Source of the DNA: Priapulus caudatus | Taxonomy: Eukaryota > Priapulida > Priapulimorpha > Priapulimorphida > Priapulidae | Reading direction: 5' to 3' | Length of the DNA: 43,449 bases | NCBI RefSeq assembly: GCF_000485595.1 | Contig: NW_014577898.1 | Span: 5,184 to 48,632 of the forward strand | In this document: in pieces, positions 1-11,106 of the stretch | Position numbering within the stretch: the stretch's first letter is position 1 | Layout of the letters: each line of letters opens with the position of its first letter | Notes under the pieces: generated by a model | Told to the model about the DNA's origin: nothing | Databases searched by the model: none | The model's input: the letters and a program-made list of their open reading frames with translations, nothing else | Translations under genes and position numbers: made by a program

Positions 1-1095
1 CAGGTCCTTCAAATCTGATTTTAAGCAGGCTTCAACCATCAATTTTAGATTTTGATGGTACTTACACACACATACTGAATGGGTACCAGAAGCCCCAGCC
101 AAAACACACCATTTTGGTCTCAGGGCAGCAAATGTGGAAAAACCAATCTTCTTGTCTAGATTACTTTCCTTCCAACTAGTGTGGAGTTCTTTCAAATTGG
201 AGAGAACAAGGCGTTTCTGGTGTCGAACTTTCTCGCCATTACTATCCAGAACATTTACAGCTTCCTTCATGCCAGGACACATGCGGCTGTTTTCATCACT
301 TTCATAAAAGGCGGCAACTTCACTTTTCAGCTGTCCAGACAAGGCCTTGCCCTTATTTTTGTCAAACTGTCCTAACACACCTTTCTGTTTTTTTACCTCG
401 CGGCTTTTTTTTACAAGATAATTGGTTGCCACAAATTCTTCCATTGTCTGTTTTATGGAAAATGGCGATAGTGTTAATATTTGAACCCGTTCAGCATAGG
501 ACTGAGAATTTTTAAATTTTTCTTTCAATTCCTGCATCAAGGAGCGATATAGTTTCAAATCTTGCAAGTCTGTTTCTTCATCAGAGCTACTGTCGAGTGA
601 AACATCATAACTCACTTCAAGCTTCCTTTTCAATGTTTTTGTTGCAGATTGAAGTTTTTCTTTTCCTTTCGTTTTCTTGCTCGAAGTTGGCAGTTTTCCC
701 GTTTTGACTGGTGTTTCACCTAAGTTGACCAATGCAGAATTAATATCGGAACTGACGCACATTCTAAGACCATCTTCCATTGAATCATCGTATTGCAGAT
801 CAACGACATCTGGCTCAATTTCAGGCTCTGTATCAATTCCATGTGGAACACCTGCAAGTTTAATTACACATTCACAGCACAACTTTTCGCCAGGAACTAG
901 TTTGTTTGGAGGGTTAGCACATTTCTTATACATTTCTAAGCTTACAACACGTAGAGATTTAGTCCTTGATTTCTTATGGACATTCCATGGGTCACAGCAT
1001 TTTTTTTTCTGTTTTGAAAACCTTGTCAGTAAGTCTCTTTCATGGTGTAGACAAATTGTTTTTATATCAGTTTTATCGAGCTTGCTACGTAACAT
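1..1095 (-). CDS. Partial uncharacterised repeat-family protein (5' part, runs off left edge)
   Basis: Reading the minus strand from ATG at 1095-1093 gives 365 codons with no stop down to base 1, so the gene continues outside the window. The N-terminal third is Cys/His-rich (ICLHHE, KKCCDPW, LCCECVIKLAG), suggesting a zinc-binding module. A charged linker with a Ser/Asp/Glu run follows, then a conserved-looking block (LRPKWCVLAGASGTHSVCVC near residues 330-350). From memory, similar multi-copy proteins occur in cnidarians and arthropods and behave like mobile-element genes; their function is unknown. In the same frame a stop lies about 30 codons upstream of the ATG. A neighbouring frame there encodes another Cys/His stretch, so an upstream exon or a frameshift is likely. 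The plus-strand frame over 677-1222 is its shadow. Confidence 0.6.
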   Translation of the reverse strand, partial: MLRSKLDKTDIKTICLHHERDLLTRFSKQKKKCCDPWNVHKKSRTKSLRVVSLEMYKKCANPPNKLVPGEKLCCECVIKLAGVPHGIDTEPEIEPDVVDLQYDDSMEDGLRMCVSSDINSALVNLGETPVKTGKLPTSSKKTKGKEKLQSATKTLKRKLEVSYDVSLDSSSDEETDLQDLKLYRSLMQELKEKFKNSQSYAERVQILTLSPFSIKQTMEEFVATNYLVKKSREVKKQKGVLGQFDKNKGKALSGQLKSEVAAFYESDENSRMCPGMKEAVNVLDSNGEKVRHQKRLVLSNLKELHTSWKESNLDKKIGFSTFAALRPKWCVLAGASGTHSVCVCKYHQNLKLMVEACLKSDLKDL

Positions 1096-1222
1096 CAGCA
1101 AGTTAATATCTCGTTGTGTTACATTTCGAATTGACCTTTTCCTCACGTGCCTTATAGCTGATGGCAAGGGTTACCATCCTTGTGAAAACTGCAGTTATCC
1201 CTATAAAATAATTTTTGAATGA

Positions 1223-3160
1223 AATTTAGAGTTATACCATGACTGACTAAAGAAGAAGCCTAAAGACTTAAAGGTATTTTCTTCGAAGAGAGGGTAAAAT
1301 ATTTCATATAAGTACTTTGTAATTATATTTTAAATTATATATTATTTTATAATATATTTATAGCTCTATATTTAAATTTTTTGCATTTGCATAGCCTATC
1401 ATTAAAATCCTGTATATATGTCAAACGACTGTGATACAGCCTTGCAGCCTCTGGAATAAACTTATTTTCTTAGGCCTACAGGACTTCACAAACCTGTCTA
1501 AAATGCATGTATCATAAACCAACTAGAAATAGTTTCATTTTTACGGAATACCATGATTTATTTTATTCTAGAGTTGAATCTAGAGTATCAGAAGTGTTGT
1601 TGAGAAATAGATGTATACTTACATTTTTGGAAGCAACTCCAGAAGTTGTGAATTAGATAAAAACAGATAAAAACACTACAGAACTTTCCCCATTGTTTTA
1701 ACTTGATTAACATGTGCTCTTAACAGTGCTGCCATCTATCAAAAATTAAAAGTAAAAAAGTTTGTTTTATGCCAATTTTTATTTTTTCTGCCACGTTCCC
1801 ACACGTGTTTAGCACGCACCAGATAAATAAGGTGAATTGCATGAGAAGTGTTTTTTGATTTGCTTTTGCAGACTAACTGAGGAATTATTACACATCCCTG
1901 GTTCTTTTATATTTTATGGAAAACATGTGGGACTATAATTTTGGCCATTTCATTTGCAAAGTCGCACAGGCAACAGATGAGCGGGATACTGAGAAGGCGT
2001 TGCCGAAAGAGAGGGTGTTGAGCGACCGAATGCTGAGTGATTGGAGTTGTTGTAGATACGCAAGATCTTGTCGCGCTGGGAAAGGTAATATTCCGCGGGC
2101 AAAGGCGCAATGGCTCGCTCGACACGCGGATACGTCCTAAGACATCGCACGTGGGTAGCAGGAGGCGACTTGGCAGCTTAAATGGATGCCGTGCGCCGAT
2201 GCTTACGCGGTGAGAGTGGCCGCACGCATCCATAGCTGCCAGCGAACAGTCGCACAATTTTAGTGGGGCACACAGAGGCAGCCCCATTTGGGACGTGAAC
2301 AGTTCACTGTCTAATAACAAGAGCCGGCAGAGCGTCTGGGTCATCTGAGGTCTGTTGCTACGATTATAAACGTAAACACATTTCAGTCGTGCGTAGTACG
2401 TACCATTTGTTAGGCGGGCAGATATGCAGACACGCAGTTGCGTACACATCATTGTAGACACGCCCTACGCAGATGGAGGTAGGGGAAGGTGGGGGGAGGG
2501 AAGGGAGGGTGGGGGAGGAGCTCGTAATGACAAATTAGCAGTTCACCCTTTGTTACATTCAACAAATCCATTTAACTCTCCTCTTGAGGCAAAAGGTATC
2601 CGACACTACTCTTTCGCATGTCAGCAGAAAGTAGATTTCCATGGTCCTGTCATATAATGGCCATAAAATGCTAGGTTCACCGCTGAAACAAAAAATTTTC
2701 CAGTCCTTCGTCAGACATTGTCCTCAGAACAGTCTGAATCTGCCCTTGCCCATTGACCTTCTTGACCTGTGAACTCCATTCGCACAGTGATGGCTTCCTA
2801 CATGATCTTAACACCGACTATGACTCAAGCCCTAGGTCGAGCCGTTTAGATTTGTGCCGCAATCATGCATTTCCTCCTATACCCTTAAGTTAAGGAGGAA
2901 TGTTCCGCCTTCTTTTACACCTCTTGACTTTGACGCTTTGAGCCCTCAGCCCTGCGACAGCCCAACTCGTTTTGACGATGCGCCCCCGACGTCCCGAATA
3001 TCGTGAGCGTACGTCAAGCGGTTAAGATTTGTGCCCAACTGTTGACGCACGACGGACGGCGTACGCACCGACGGACGCCTTCGTGCGATTCTAGCAAGCT
3101 CATCGACGATGTCATATGAGGCTAAAAACAATAATGTCCTGTCTGCGAACGTAGCTGTGT
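1223..3160. other. Stretch with no supported gene
   Basis: From 1223 to about 1900 the sequence is AT-rich without coding character. From 1907 to 2460 it becomes more GC- and CpG-rich and opens frames on both strands, but none has recognisable motifs. A purine-rich G tract (about 2475-2520) follows. No RNA gene or element boundary could be recognised. Confidence 0.5.
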
Positions 3161-3170
3161 CACGCGAAAT

Positions 3171-3470
3171 CACAGAAAGCTGACGAACTTTTCGCAGTTC
3201 GCGAACCTTGCCCCAGTAATGGAAATGGCGCAAGGACAAAGCATCTAGACTGGGATCACTCCCACCCGATTACCCATCGAAGTACTAAGCAAGGCCGAGA
3301 GTGGAAGCGAGTGCCAGTCTATGGGCGTATAGTCGGCGCGGCAGGCGCGGCACGCTTTCCCACCCCGCGTACGAGCCTCGCCCTGGAAGCGTTGGCAGTT
3401 ATGCGGCTGAGCAGCCATTTCCATTACTGGGCAAGGTTCGCGGAACGCGAGAATTTCATCAGTCTTTGTG
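3171..3470. repeat. Foldback structure with about 57-bp imperfect inverted arms
   Basis: Bases 3171-3228 are the near reverse complement of 3415-3470 (right arm starting ccatttccattactggg), with a few substitutions and one-base gaps. The arms enclose 186 bp that contain a degenerate 5S rRNA-like sequence. This could be a foldback or MITE-like element, or the result of an inverted duplication. No target-site duplication was found. Confidence 0.6.
3237..3345 (-). pseudogene. Degenerate 5S rRNA-derived sequence
   Basis: Read on the minus strand, the 3' half resembles eukaryotic 5S rRNA in order and spacing: ttagtacttcgatggg (canonical ttagtacttggatggg), then a tggga block and an end like tagatgctttg (canonical tgtaggcttt). 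The 5' half is only weakly similar. The match covers the internal C-box region. It is too diverged to be a working 5S gene. A 5S-derived SINE remnant is the main alternative to a relic gene. Confidence 0.4.
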
Positions 3471-3479
3471 TGAATTTTC

Positions 3480-5150
3480 CATGAGCAGCAGCTCGGTTAC
3501 GAACAGAGACATTATGTTTTTATAACAAGTGAATACTGTTGTTCAAGGAGAAACAAAGCTGGAAGCTGTTTGAATGTGTATCGTGGCTGTTATAAAGTTT
3601 CAAATAAAGTGGCGTCGAGCGAATTTTGGCAGCACGCTTTGCCTACTGTATATATATTAGTGTCAGCGTGCACAGTCGCGCCGAGAGCAATGGCAGCCGC
3701 AGCGTATGTTGGACGTAGGATTTCTGGACAAGCCATTACAGGAACCTGCGCAATAATAGGTCAAGAGAGTAGGCCTATGCTATAGAAATCATGAAGAGTT
3801 GGTAGTACAATAGATTTGCGTAATTTAGTTAGCATTATATTTATTTATATTTAGTAGGAGTATCTATAGTAACACTAACAGGGATCGTCATTATTAATAT
3901 TAGTAAACTTACTAGTACCGTAAGCACAGTGTTGTGCATTATTAGCTCCTGTACTGGTAGTAACTAGTACTAACTACTCGTATACTGTAGTAGTCCTGTA
4001 GCTTAGTAGTACTAGTAGTAGTACTAAGTACTAGTATACTTACTAGTAATTCAATTAACATGTACTTGTAGTAATAGAAGTATTCGTAGGTGTGGATACA
4101 GATCGATGGCTCGCATTGGGGATCGTGTTAGATATCATATATATATATATAGGGCCTATTGTGCCTGTAGAATCACGAGTAGCGAGGCCACATTGGTTTT
4201 TAATGGGACCCATTTCTCTATCTTGGGCCGTCCGGGAGTCGGAGCACTGCCGGAATTTCCACGTGAATCTTCGGAACACTTACAGTTTTCAAGCTCCCAC
4301 TGTTCACAGTTTAGGCACTTTGCGTCCACCATGTGAAATCTTTATTGATGAGGAGTGTAACTATGCAGTAGATACAATAGCAGATAAGTAGTGACAATGA
4401 AACTTAAACTGTGATATTAGCGAAGTACGAATTCCTATATATCGTATCCCTCTAAACTACCCCAGTCAAACGCTACGCATAAGCCGCTATAGGATAATCT
4501 GTAAATGTGAAGCAAAAAACTCGTTATTACAGCAAAGAAAGGGCGCCTAGTAGCCTAAAAAAATTAGGGAGGCTTTTCTAGCCGCGTTCTACATACTGGG
4601 TGTGCGATCCCTCGTGCATGGGCAAACGGCTCACTCAGGCGAAAAGCCGCTCAAGCTCACCCTAGAAGAAGGACGAGTATACTGGCGTTGAGAGAGGCAT
4701 CGAGCCATTGCTAAAGTGCCGCTACGCGCGTTTGAGCGCTTCCGCGGATATCCGGCTGTTAGATCGTGCAAGGTCAAATTTATAAGGTCGACGCTAAGGT
4801 CAAGAGAATCATCAACTTTTAAGCTTACTCCTACCTTAAAAACAATGCAAAAAAAATATATCTGGGACATTTATATAAAAAATTGTATAAATTTAGATTG
4901 GTAATCCTTAGGCATATTCCGTGTTCCAAGATACGCATTCCATCCAAGATTGGGCCAGTGTTACTGATTTAGACGTTCATAGAAGGCGCTTCGCCAAATT
5001 TGGCCATTTTGCCAAATTGACAGGTATAGCGGCCAAACCGCTGGTGCGCATTGAGCTGAAATTTGAAATTGACCGTTCGCCGCAAGCACCATAGAAAGTA
5101 AGTTCAGCCGGGGGGGGGAATCTGAGGTGGGTTAAGATGCATTTTTGGTG
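3480..5150. other. Stretch with no supported gene; low-complexity tract inside
   Basis: No coding frame with recognisable motifs was found. Bases 3830-4060 are a degenerate tract built from agtactagta-type words. A short TA run lies near 4138-4152. The small frames around 4055-4390 overlap on both strands and look fortuitous. Confidence 0.5.
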
Positions 5151-5164
5151 ATTTGACATGGGAA

Positions 5165-5516
5165 TGAGTGTCTGGTCTGTCTGTCTGTTCTGTGCTGTCT
5201 GGCCTGTGCCTCGGCTGTGTCTGTGCCTGGGCGTGTCTCTGTGCCTGGCGTGTGTCTCTGTGGCCGTGCTGTGTCTTGTGCCTGCTGTCTCTTGTCTGCT
5301 GTCTCTGTCTTGCTTGCTTCTGCTGTCTCTGTCTGCTGTCTGCTGTCTCTGTCTCGCTGCGTGGCTCTCGTGCCTCGCTCTCGGTCTCGGCTCTCGCTCT
5401 CCGCTCTCGCTCTCTGCTCTCAGGCTCTTCGCGTCTTCGCTCTGCGCCTCGGCTCTCGCTCCGGCTCTGGCCTCGCTGCTCGCCTCTCGCCTTCCGTCCA
5501 TCTCGCTCTCTCTCAT

Positions 5517-5547
<31 letters not shown>

Positions 5548-5670
5548 GCTCCTCTCTGCTCTCTCTCATCTTCTCTCTCTCTCTCTCTCCTCTGTGCGTC
5601 TGTCTCTTTCTCTCTGCTTATGCGTGTCTGTCTGTCTGTTCTGTCTGTCTCTCTCTCTCCCCTCTCTCTC

Positions 5671-5717
<47 letters not shown>

Positions 5718-5763
5718 GTCTGTCTGTCTCTCTCTCTGTCTGTGTCTGGCTGTCTGTCTGTCG

Positions 5764-5794
<31 letters not shown>

Positions 5795-5796
5795 AA
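5165..5796 (+). repeat. Long pyrimidine-rich microsatellite (TC / TCTG types)
   Basis: The tract begins as an imperfect tgtctg/tgcct mixture and ends in purer tctctc and ctgtctgt runs (about 5510-5795). It opens three overlapping plus frames of up to 278 codons made almost only of Ser, Leu, Cys and Val, plus Arg/Glu frames on the other strand. These frames are a consequence of the repeat, not genes. Confidence 0.95.
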
Positions 5797-6044
5797 GAAA
5801 AAAACACCATTTACGTGCTGCAACGAGACGCGTCACGGTGAAAGCCGACGAGGGAGGACATCTTCGAATCGCAAGATGCGAGCGAGTGCTAACCTCACCT
5901 TACCGAGCTCCCCTATCAAGCGCTTACCTTGCCGTCATGGAAGGTGGTATACTCTCCAGCAGGCTGGCTCTGTCATACATGCGCGGTCGACTCCAGTTCC
6001 CTGAGACACTCATCGTCACGTGCGACGGCAAAGGCTCACGAACG

Positions 6045-6245
6045 CGGTATTAAATAATCTTCAACAACCTGGAAGTGGATCAAACAAATGAACGAAGGTT
6101 TTGTACTTCGATTAAGAGTGAATGAGTTGGTGAGAGTGATTAAATAATCGTTACCAACAACCTGGAAATGGATCGAACAATTGTTTTGTTCTTCGATTAA
6201 GAGTGAACGAGTCAATGAGAATGATTGAAGTTTAAGATAAATCCG
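6045..6245 (+). repeat. Minisatellite, copy set 1 (about 90-127 bp unit)
   Basis: About two units, each starting with attaaataatc, followed by acaacctggaa and cgattaagagtgaa, and ending gtttaagataaatcc. The same unit recurs at 13880-14175. The two sets are in the same orientation and bracket the duplicated gene block between them. Confidence 0.85.
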
Positions 6246-6246
6246 A

Positions 6247-6408
6247 GAGAGAAACCTTTCTACGCGCGGGGAGAAACCCAGCTGGAACTGACAAGAGCAT
6301 CAGAACAGATTTGCCACCCGAGTTGAAACGAAAACGTGGGATGCTGGCGCGTAAAGCTTTCGAGCTCCGAAGTGAACAACATATTCAAGCCAGGGTCGCA
6401 TAACGCGG
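6247..6408 (+). pseudogene. LINE ORF1 C-terminal fragment
   Basis: The frame after the minisatellite reads IRTDLPPELKRKRGMLARKA followed by a basic helix, then stops. This resembles the end of the RRM/C-terminal domain region of LINE ORF1 proteins, which usually carry a DLP...L..KR....A pattern. The call rests on about 50 residues, so it is tentative. Bases 6409-6576 show nothing further. Confidence 0.4.
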
Positions 6409-6576
6409 CATCGATATCTGCATCGAAACAAGAAAAAACAGTACGGAGCCCTGGAAGAAGCTATCGGGAGACTGAAGAATTTTGGGCGAATATGTGCAAA
6501 TACAATAGACAATAGGCATGTATCCGTATCGTTAAAATCAGCGGTTCAACAGCACAAAAGTTGTTGTACGTGTGCA

Positions 6577-7950
6577 GTGCACACAGACAATGGAAATGGA
6601 ACTACGTTTGACCAGCCACCAGATGATGATGACCCAGCTAATGATGATGATCATGACAGTGATGCCGAAATGAGAAGAGAGGTGGAGCAGTTAGAGGCTC
6701 ATTTGTCAGAGTTGGAGAGACCAGTGGTTGAACCTGAGTTGGCTTACGCCATGCCAGAGGCTACTGATATTAGGAAATCAGTGGAAAGTTCAAGGTACGA
6801 GGAACCTGCTACACCACAACAGACTGATCTGAACAGTACACTGGATTAAATGACTCGGAAACTAGACCGCACTGAGAAATTTGCCAGGCACATATGGAAC
6901 ACATTCGAAATTGAATTTCGAAAATGTATTTCACATGTAGTAACTGGAAAGGTCAAAGTTGATAACAAGCATACAACAGTCTTTTACAAGGAGATGACTC
7001 TTTTTCAACAAAGTGCAGCATATAAAGACCTTGTGAGAATACTCTTCCAGACAGAATCACACAAGCCTGTACACTACAGAGCATGTTTTTGTATCATTCA
7101 GACACTCAGAGGACACATTGTGAAAAGAGCAGTTGAAGGAATCAAGAAAGAAGCAAGCGAGAGTAACAAGACCGCAGAAATACGCAAAAGATCAATTGGG
7201 TGTAGGGGCAAATTGAGGTACATTGGTGGTTGGTGCATTGCAAAACCGAAATTCAGAAAGAAACAGGCAGTGAAAAGAAATCTCTACAAAAAAACAACAA
7301 AAGCAATGACTAAACGCTTAGATAATGAGGTGAGACATCTAGAGCAGCTGATTGAGCAAGAAAGCTACTTGTTAGAGAATTCAACTGACAAAGACTCATT
7401 ATTAGATGTCAAAAGAAAACAGAATTTAACAGGGAGATTAACAAATATTTGTGACTCCACTTTCAACTTCTTTGAATCTTTAGGCGTATGTGTCCAACAA
7501 CTGGAAACAGCGTACAATATGAACAGGTATGGCAAAAACTGTTACACATTTATTCATACCGAATTAGAAAACAATGTGAAAACAATTCAGGAGTGGAAAG
7601 TTTCCAGGCAGCAGAGGACCAGTTTCCGTCGCAACGTGTTCGAAGTGCTCAGTGCTCTTGGATGTTGCCGGCACGTTCGCAAATTAAAATCTGCAAACCA
7701 TGTCGTCAACACATGCGCCGGTTCAAGACATCTTCACGTGAGTCAACAGTGGCTCCAGTTGACTCCTCAGCTCCACCAGAGTTGGATGACGACTGGAGCC
7801 TCATCAATGAAGATGATGCTGATATCGCAGACATTGTTGCAAAACATTTGCCACAAATCAGCAGTCATCCATTGATGCGGGACCAGCTCCTGAGCCAGGA
7901 GCAGAACCTGGGACGAACACCAAGGGGTAGACGGTGGAAGCCGGAGTAAG
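6577..7950 (+). pseudogene. YI-G-CIAK family gene, copy A1 (broken)
   Basis: The frame opens at ATG 6577 with an acidic N-terminus. It meets one in-frame TAA at 6847-6849 and continues in the same frame for 341 codons. The hallmark KLRYIGGWCIAK lies about residue 118 of the second part, followed by a basic helix, a helical region and FNFFESLG. The C-terminal portion (AAEDQFPSQR... then LDDDWSLINEDDADIADIVA) sits in another frame reached by a shift near 7590-7700. The order of motifs matches the better-kept gene at 11763-12734, so the two are homologous. The role is unknown; a mobile-element origin is likely because the family is multi-copy. The segment is duplicated at 9262-10350. Confidence 0.65.
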
Positions 7951-7963
7951 TGAAAAACGCACG

Positions 7964-8584
7964 TGTAATACGGAAAATAATAAGTGCAGTAATAATAATA
8001 ATAATAATAATAAGTAATAAGAACTGGAAATGAGAATGCTAAGAAGAAAGGGCTTTGGTCTGAAGGGACGCCCGTGGGTCGGTGGGTCAGGAGGCGTGGT
8101 TACAGGCCCGAGCCAACCAATAAGAAGGCGCGAGGGCATCTGAAACACGCTGATGCGGCATCGACTCATGTGGAGTCGCGTCGGGCTAAAACAATGACCA
8201 CCGCATCACTATTTTAAACGCGCGTTATAAAATTTACGAGTCTGCCCTACTAGTTTGCACTCTGTCAAACAAGAGCTACCCATCTTGTTGTCCCGTACCA
8301 GTAACCTACGATCCCCGTTTTATATGTAAGTGTATGTTGTGTCGCGTACCTTTCTGTTCACTCGGAAGGCCTTTGGCTGTACGAACAGGTCACCAACTGC
8401 ATGCGGCGTCGCGTACGGTACCCGTTATCTGTGTAGCTAAAACTATGTGTTGTGCTTTAAAGCGTAACTTTTCATTGTTGACTAATTTATGTATGATGTA
8501 AAGCAGCAGTATCTCTTAATAACATACGCAGACGCTAACGATCACGGCGTAACACATATCGATAAGAAGGATAGCAGTATTACA
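7964..8584. mobile_element. Solo LTR 1 (621 bp, TSD CACG)
   Basis: The termini are perfect inverted TGTAATAC (7964) and GTATTACA (8577-8584). The 4-bp direct repeat cacg flanks both sides (7960-7963 and 8585-8588). The paralogous position in unit 2 (near 10350) is an intact empty site with a single cacg. A TATA-like gttataaaattt near 8222 would fit a U3 promoter. The 4-bp duplication and TG...CA ends fit a Ty3/gypsy-type LTR. No internal region is present, so it is a solo LTR left by recombination. Confidence 0.85.
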
Positions 8585-8588
8585 CACG

Positions 8589-9245
8589 ACTGTAATAATC
8601 ATTTCAATTTGTATATATTTCCACAAAAATTCAATTGTCTTATTTCAGTAAACAACACGTGTTGTAGTGCTCAGGCTCATTGCACGCAATGATTATGTTT
8701 ATGCTGTAAATTAAAATGCTAGGTCCTAACCATGCTGTCGTACACAGGATAGTGAAGTTGTCTTACACTGTGTGGCGAGCAGTCCAAAAACATACAAGAG
8801 ATTTCTTCACTCGGGATGCTAGTAACGCTTGCTGAGTGGACACCTCTACAGTACATAAAAACTCCGTCCACCAAAAGCCTGAACATCAAGCAGATATTCC
8901 GTTGGATGCATGAAGAGGGCAAAGCCGAGGAAAGTAAAGCCACGCACAGGGATGGTCTTCGCATGGTTGGCTTCACATCAAACTGCGTGAAGGAACATCT
9001 CCAGGCTGTCATTGACTTTTACCAGCAACTAGTCAATGCCGACACTCAAGGTGACTTGGGTTGCTGCCAGGTTTGCGACACCGGTGCATCTCCTCAACAT
9101 GTCGAAAAGATGGCGCAGTGACTTCTCGTGTCTCTGAGGGAAGATTCAGAAGATCGACGAGCTGCTGTCGGCTGCGCCCCGAGCGATATTGCACCTGCAG
9201 AGCATTCGGCCCTAGAGGTTAGTTCCCTGCCGATATAGAAAACTA
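8589..9245 (+). pseudogene. C segment, copy 1 (5' part of YI-G-CIAK gene)
   Basis: Frames in this stretch encode QIFRWMHEEGKA, then MVGFTSNCVKEHLQAVIDFY and CCQVCDTGASPQHV. The last is a CxxC plus H pattern that may bind zinc. The same stretch precedes the main reading frame in copy 2 (11107-11735). Here it ends at the duplication border and has no downstream body. Frameshifts separate the pieces. Confidence 0.6.
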
Positions 9246-9257
9246 TAGAAAAAAGAG

Positions 9258-10350
9258 GTCTAATAGAAAACTAGACCGCACTGAGAAATTTGCCAGGCAC
9301 ATATGGAACACATTCGAAATTGAATTTCGAAAATGTATTTCACATGTAGTAACTGGAAAGGTCAAAGTTGATAACAAGCATTCAACGCGTTTTTCACAAG
9401 AAGAGATGCATCTTTTTCACAAAGTGCCGAGCATATAAAGACCCTTTGTGAGAATACTCTCCAGACAGAATCACACAAGCCTGTACCTAACAGAGCATGT
9501 TTGTACTCCATTCAGACACTCAGAGGACACATTGGGAAAAGAAGAGCAGTGAAGGAATCAAGAAAGAGCACCGAGAGTAATAGACCGCAGAAGATATCGC
9601 GTAAAATTTGACGGTACATTGGTGGTATGGTGGCATTGCAAAACGAAATTCAGAAAGAAACAGCTGCAGTGAAAGAGAATCTCTACAAAAAACACAAAAA
9701 TCAATGACTAAACGCTTTAGATAATGAGGTAACATCGTAGAGCGGCTGATTGAGCAAGGATAAGCTACTTGTTAGAGGATTTCAACAAACAAAGACTGCA
9801 TTATTTGAGATGTCAAAAGAAAACAGAATTAACAGGGAGATTAACAAATATTGTAGCACTCCACTTTAATTCTTTGAATCTTTACGACGTATGTTGCTCA
9901 ACAACTGAAACGCGCAAATATGAACAAGTATGGCACAAAATCTTTTACATTGTATCATACCTGAATTAGAGAACAATGTGAAAACAATTCAAGAAGTGCG
10001 AAAGTTTTCTACGGCGAGCCTCAGGGACCCAGTTTCCGTCGCAACGGTGTTTCGAATGCCTCAAGTGCTCTTGGCATGTTGCCGGCAGTTCGCCAGCAAT
10101 TGAATCCTGCCAAAACATGTCGTTCAAAACACTGCGCCCGGTTCAAGACATCGTTCACGTAAGTAACAGTGGCTCCAGTTGACTCCTCAGCTCCACCGGA
10201 GTTGGATGACGACTGGAGCCTCATCAATGAAGAGCCATTGTTGCAAAATATTTGCCACAAATCAGCAGTCATCCATTGATGCGGGACAAGCTCCTGGGCC
10301 AGGAGCAGAACCTGGGACGAACACCAAGCCGGAGTAAGTGAAAAACGCAC
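9258..10350 (+). pseudogene. YI-G-CIAK family gene, copy A2 (riddled with small indels)
   Basis: The segment aligns along its length to 6857-7955, starting at gaaaactagaccgcactgag. It differs mainly by many one- or two-base insertions and deletions, with relatively few substitutions. No long frame survives. Such a pattern fits either unpolished long-read assembly error or a pseudogene with an unusual mutation bias. Confidence 0.8.
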
Positions 10351-10381
10351 GACTGTAATAATCATTTCAATTTGTATATAT

Positions 10382-11106
10382 TGTAACGATTTTGGCTTCT
10401 TAGTTTGGCTTCATAGTTTGGCTTCTTACTGTGTGCTGCGTGGCGGTGCAGCTTCAGCTTCATTGAATCTCGTGAGTGTTAATTCGGATTTGGGCTTTCT
10501 TAGTGTGGGCTTCTTAAGTTTGGCTTCTTAGTTTGGCTTGTCTCTACTGTGTGCTGCGCTGCGCGGCAGCTCAGCTCGATTGAATCTCCGTGGTGTAACG
10601 ATTTTTGGCTCTTAGTTTGGGCTTGTCGTTCGTGATCACGTGCACGTTCGTGTGCCTCTATACCACGTGACATTACACGGCTGCGAGTATATAAGTTGCC
10701 ATATAGAGCCGCTTGTTAGAGCACTCGACTCGACTCGACGACCGAGTCACCGTTCAGTCACTCTGCCGCTGCAGTCAACGACGAGAGTCCGCACTAGCCA
10801 ACCGGGAGGATGGAAAGGCACGCGCTCAAGACGACCGGCACCACGAAGGTACGGGATAACGTAAGAACACGCTTAGAACCTCTCACGGGTAATGTTACTG
10901 TCTAATTATCTGTGACTGGCAATAGAGGCTATCAGTAGCGTAGCCTAGTACTTTATCTCGTGTTGGCCCTTGCTCTGTTTTATCGTGGTGAGATGTACTA
11001 ACGGAACGCCGCCTGGCAGCTCGAGGCACGACCCGACGTGTCGCCCCGTGGTGACGATCGACGCGGCGTGATCAAGCCACCACGCCACAGGTGGAAAGCG
11101 TTTACA
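10382..11106 (+). mobile_element. Solo LTR 2 (725 bp, TSD ATAT)
   Basis: The ends are TGTAACGA and GCGTTTACA, flanked by atat on both sides (10378-10381, 11107-11110). The matching site in unit 1 (near 8612) is uninterrupted. Inside are two imperfect copies of a block containing ggcttcttagtttgg and ctgtgtgctgcg, then a TATA box (gagtatataagttg, about 10684-10697). The downstream half is clearly related to 32600-32965, sharing the aagac-accggcaccacga and gcacgacccgacgtgtc blocks. That places both in one LTR family and sets the strand. Confidence 0.87.

Noticed and set aside
677..1222. 181-codon plus-strand frame
   Set aside because: It lies antisense to the long minus-strand frame, which has coherent motifs; this one has none.
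1907..2461. 184-codon minus-strand frame
   Set aside because: No motif, odd composition, and overlapping frames on both strands in a CpG-rich stretch.
5158..6053. Three overlapping plus-strand frames of 227-278 codons
   Set aside because: They are translations of a TC/TCTG microsatellite with Ser/Leu/Cys composition; the opposite strand gives equally long Arg/Glu frames.
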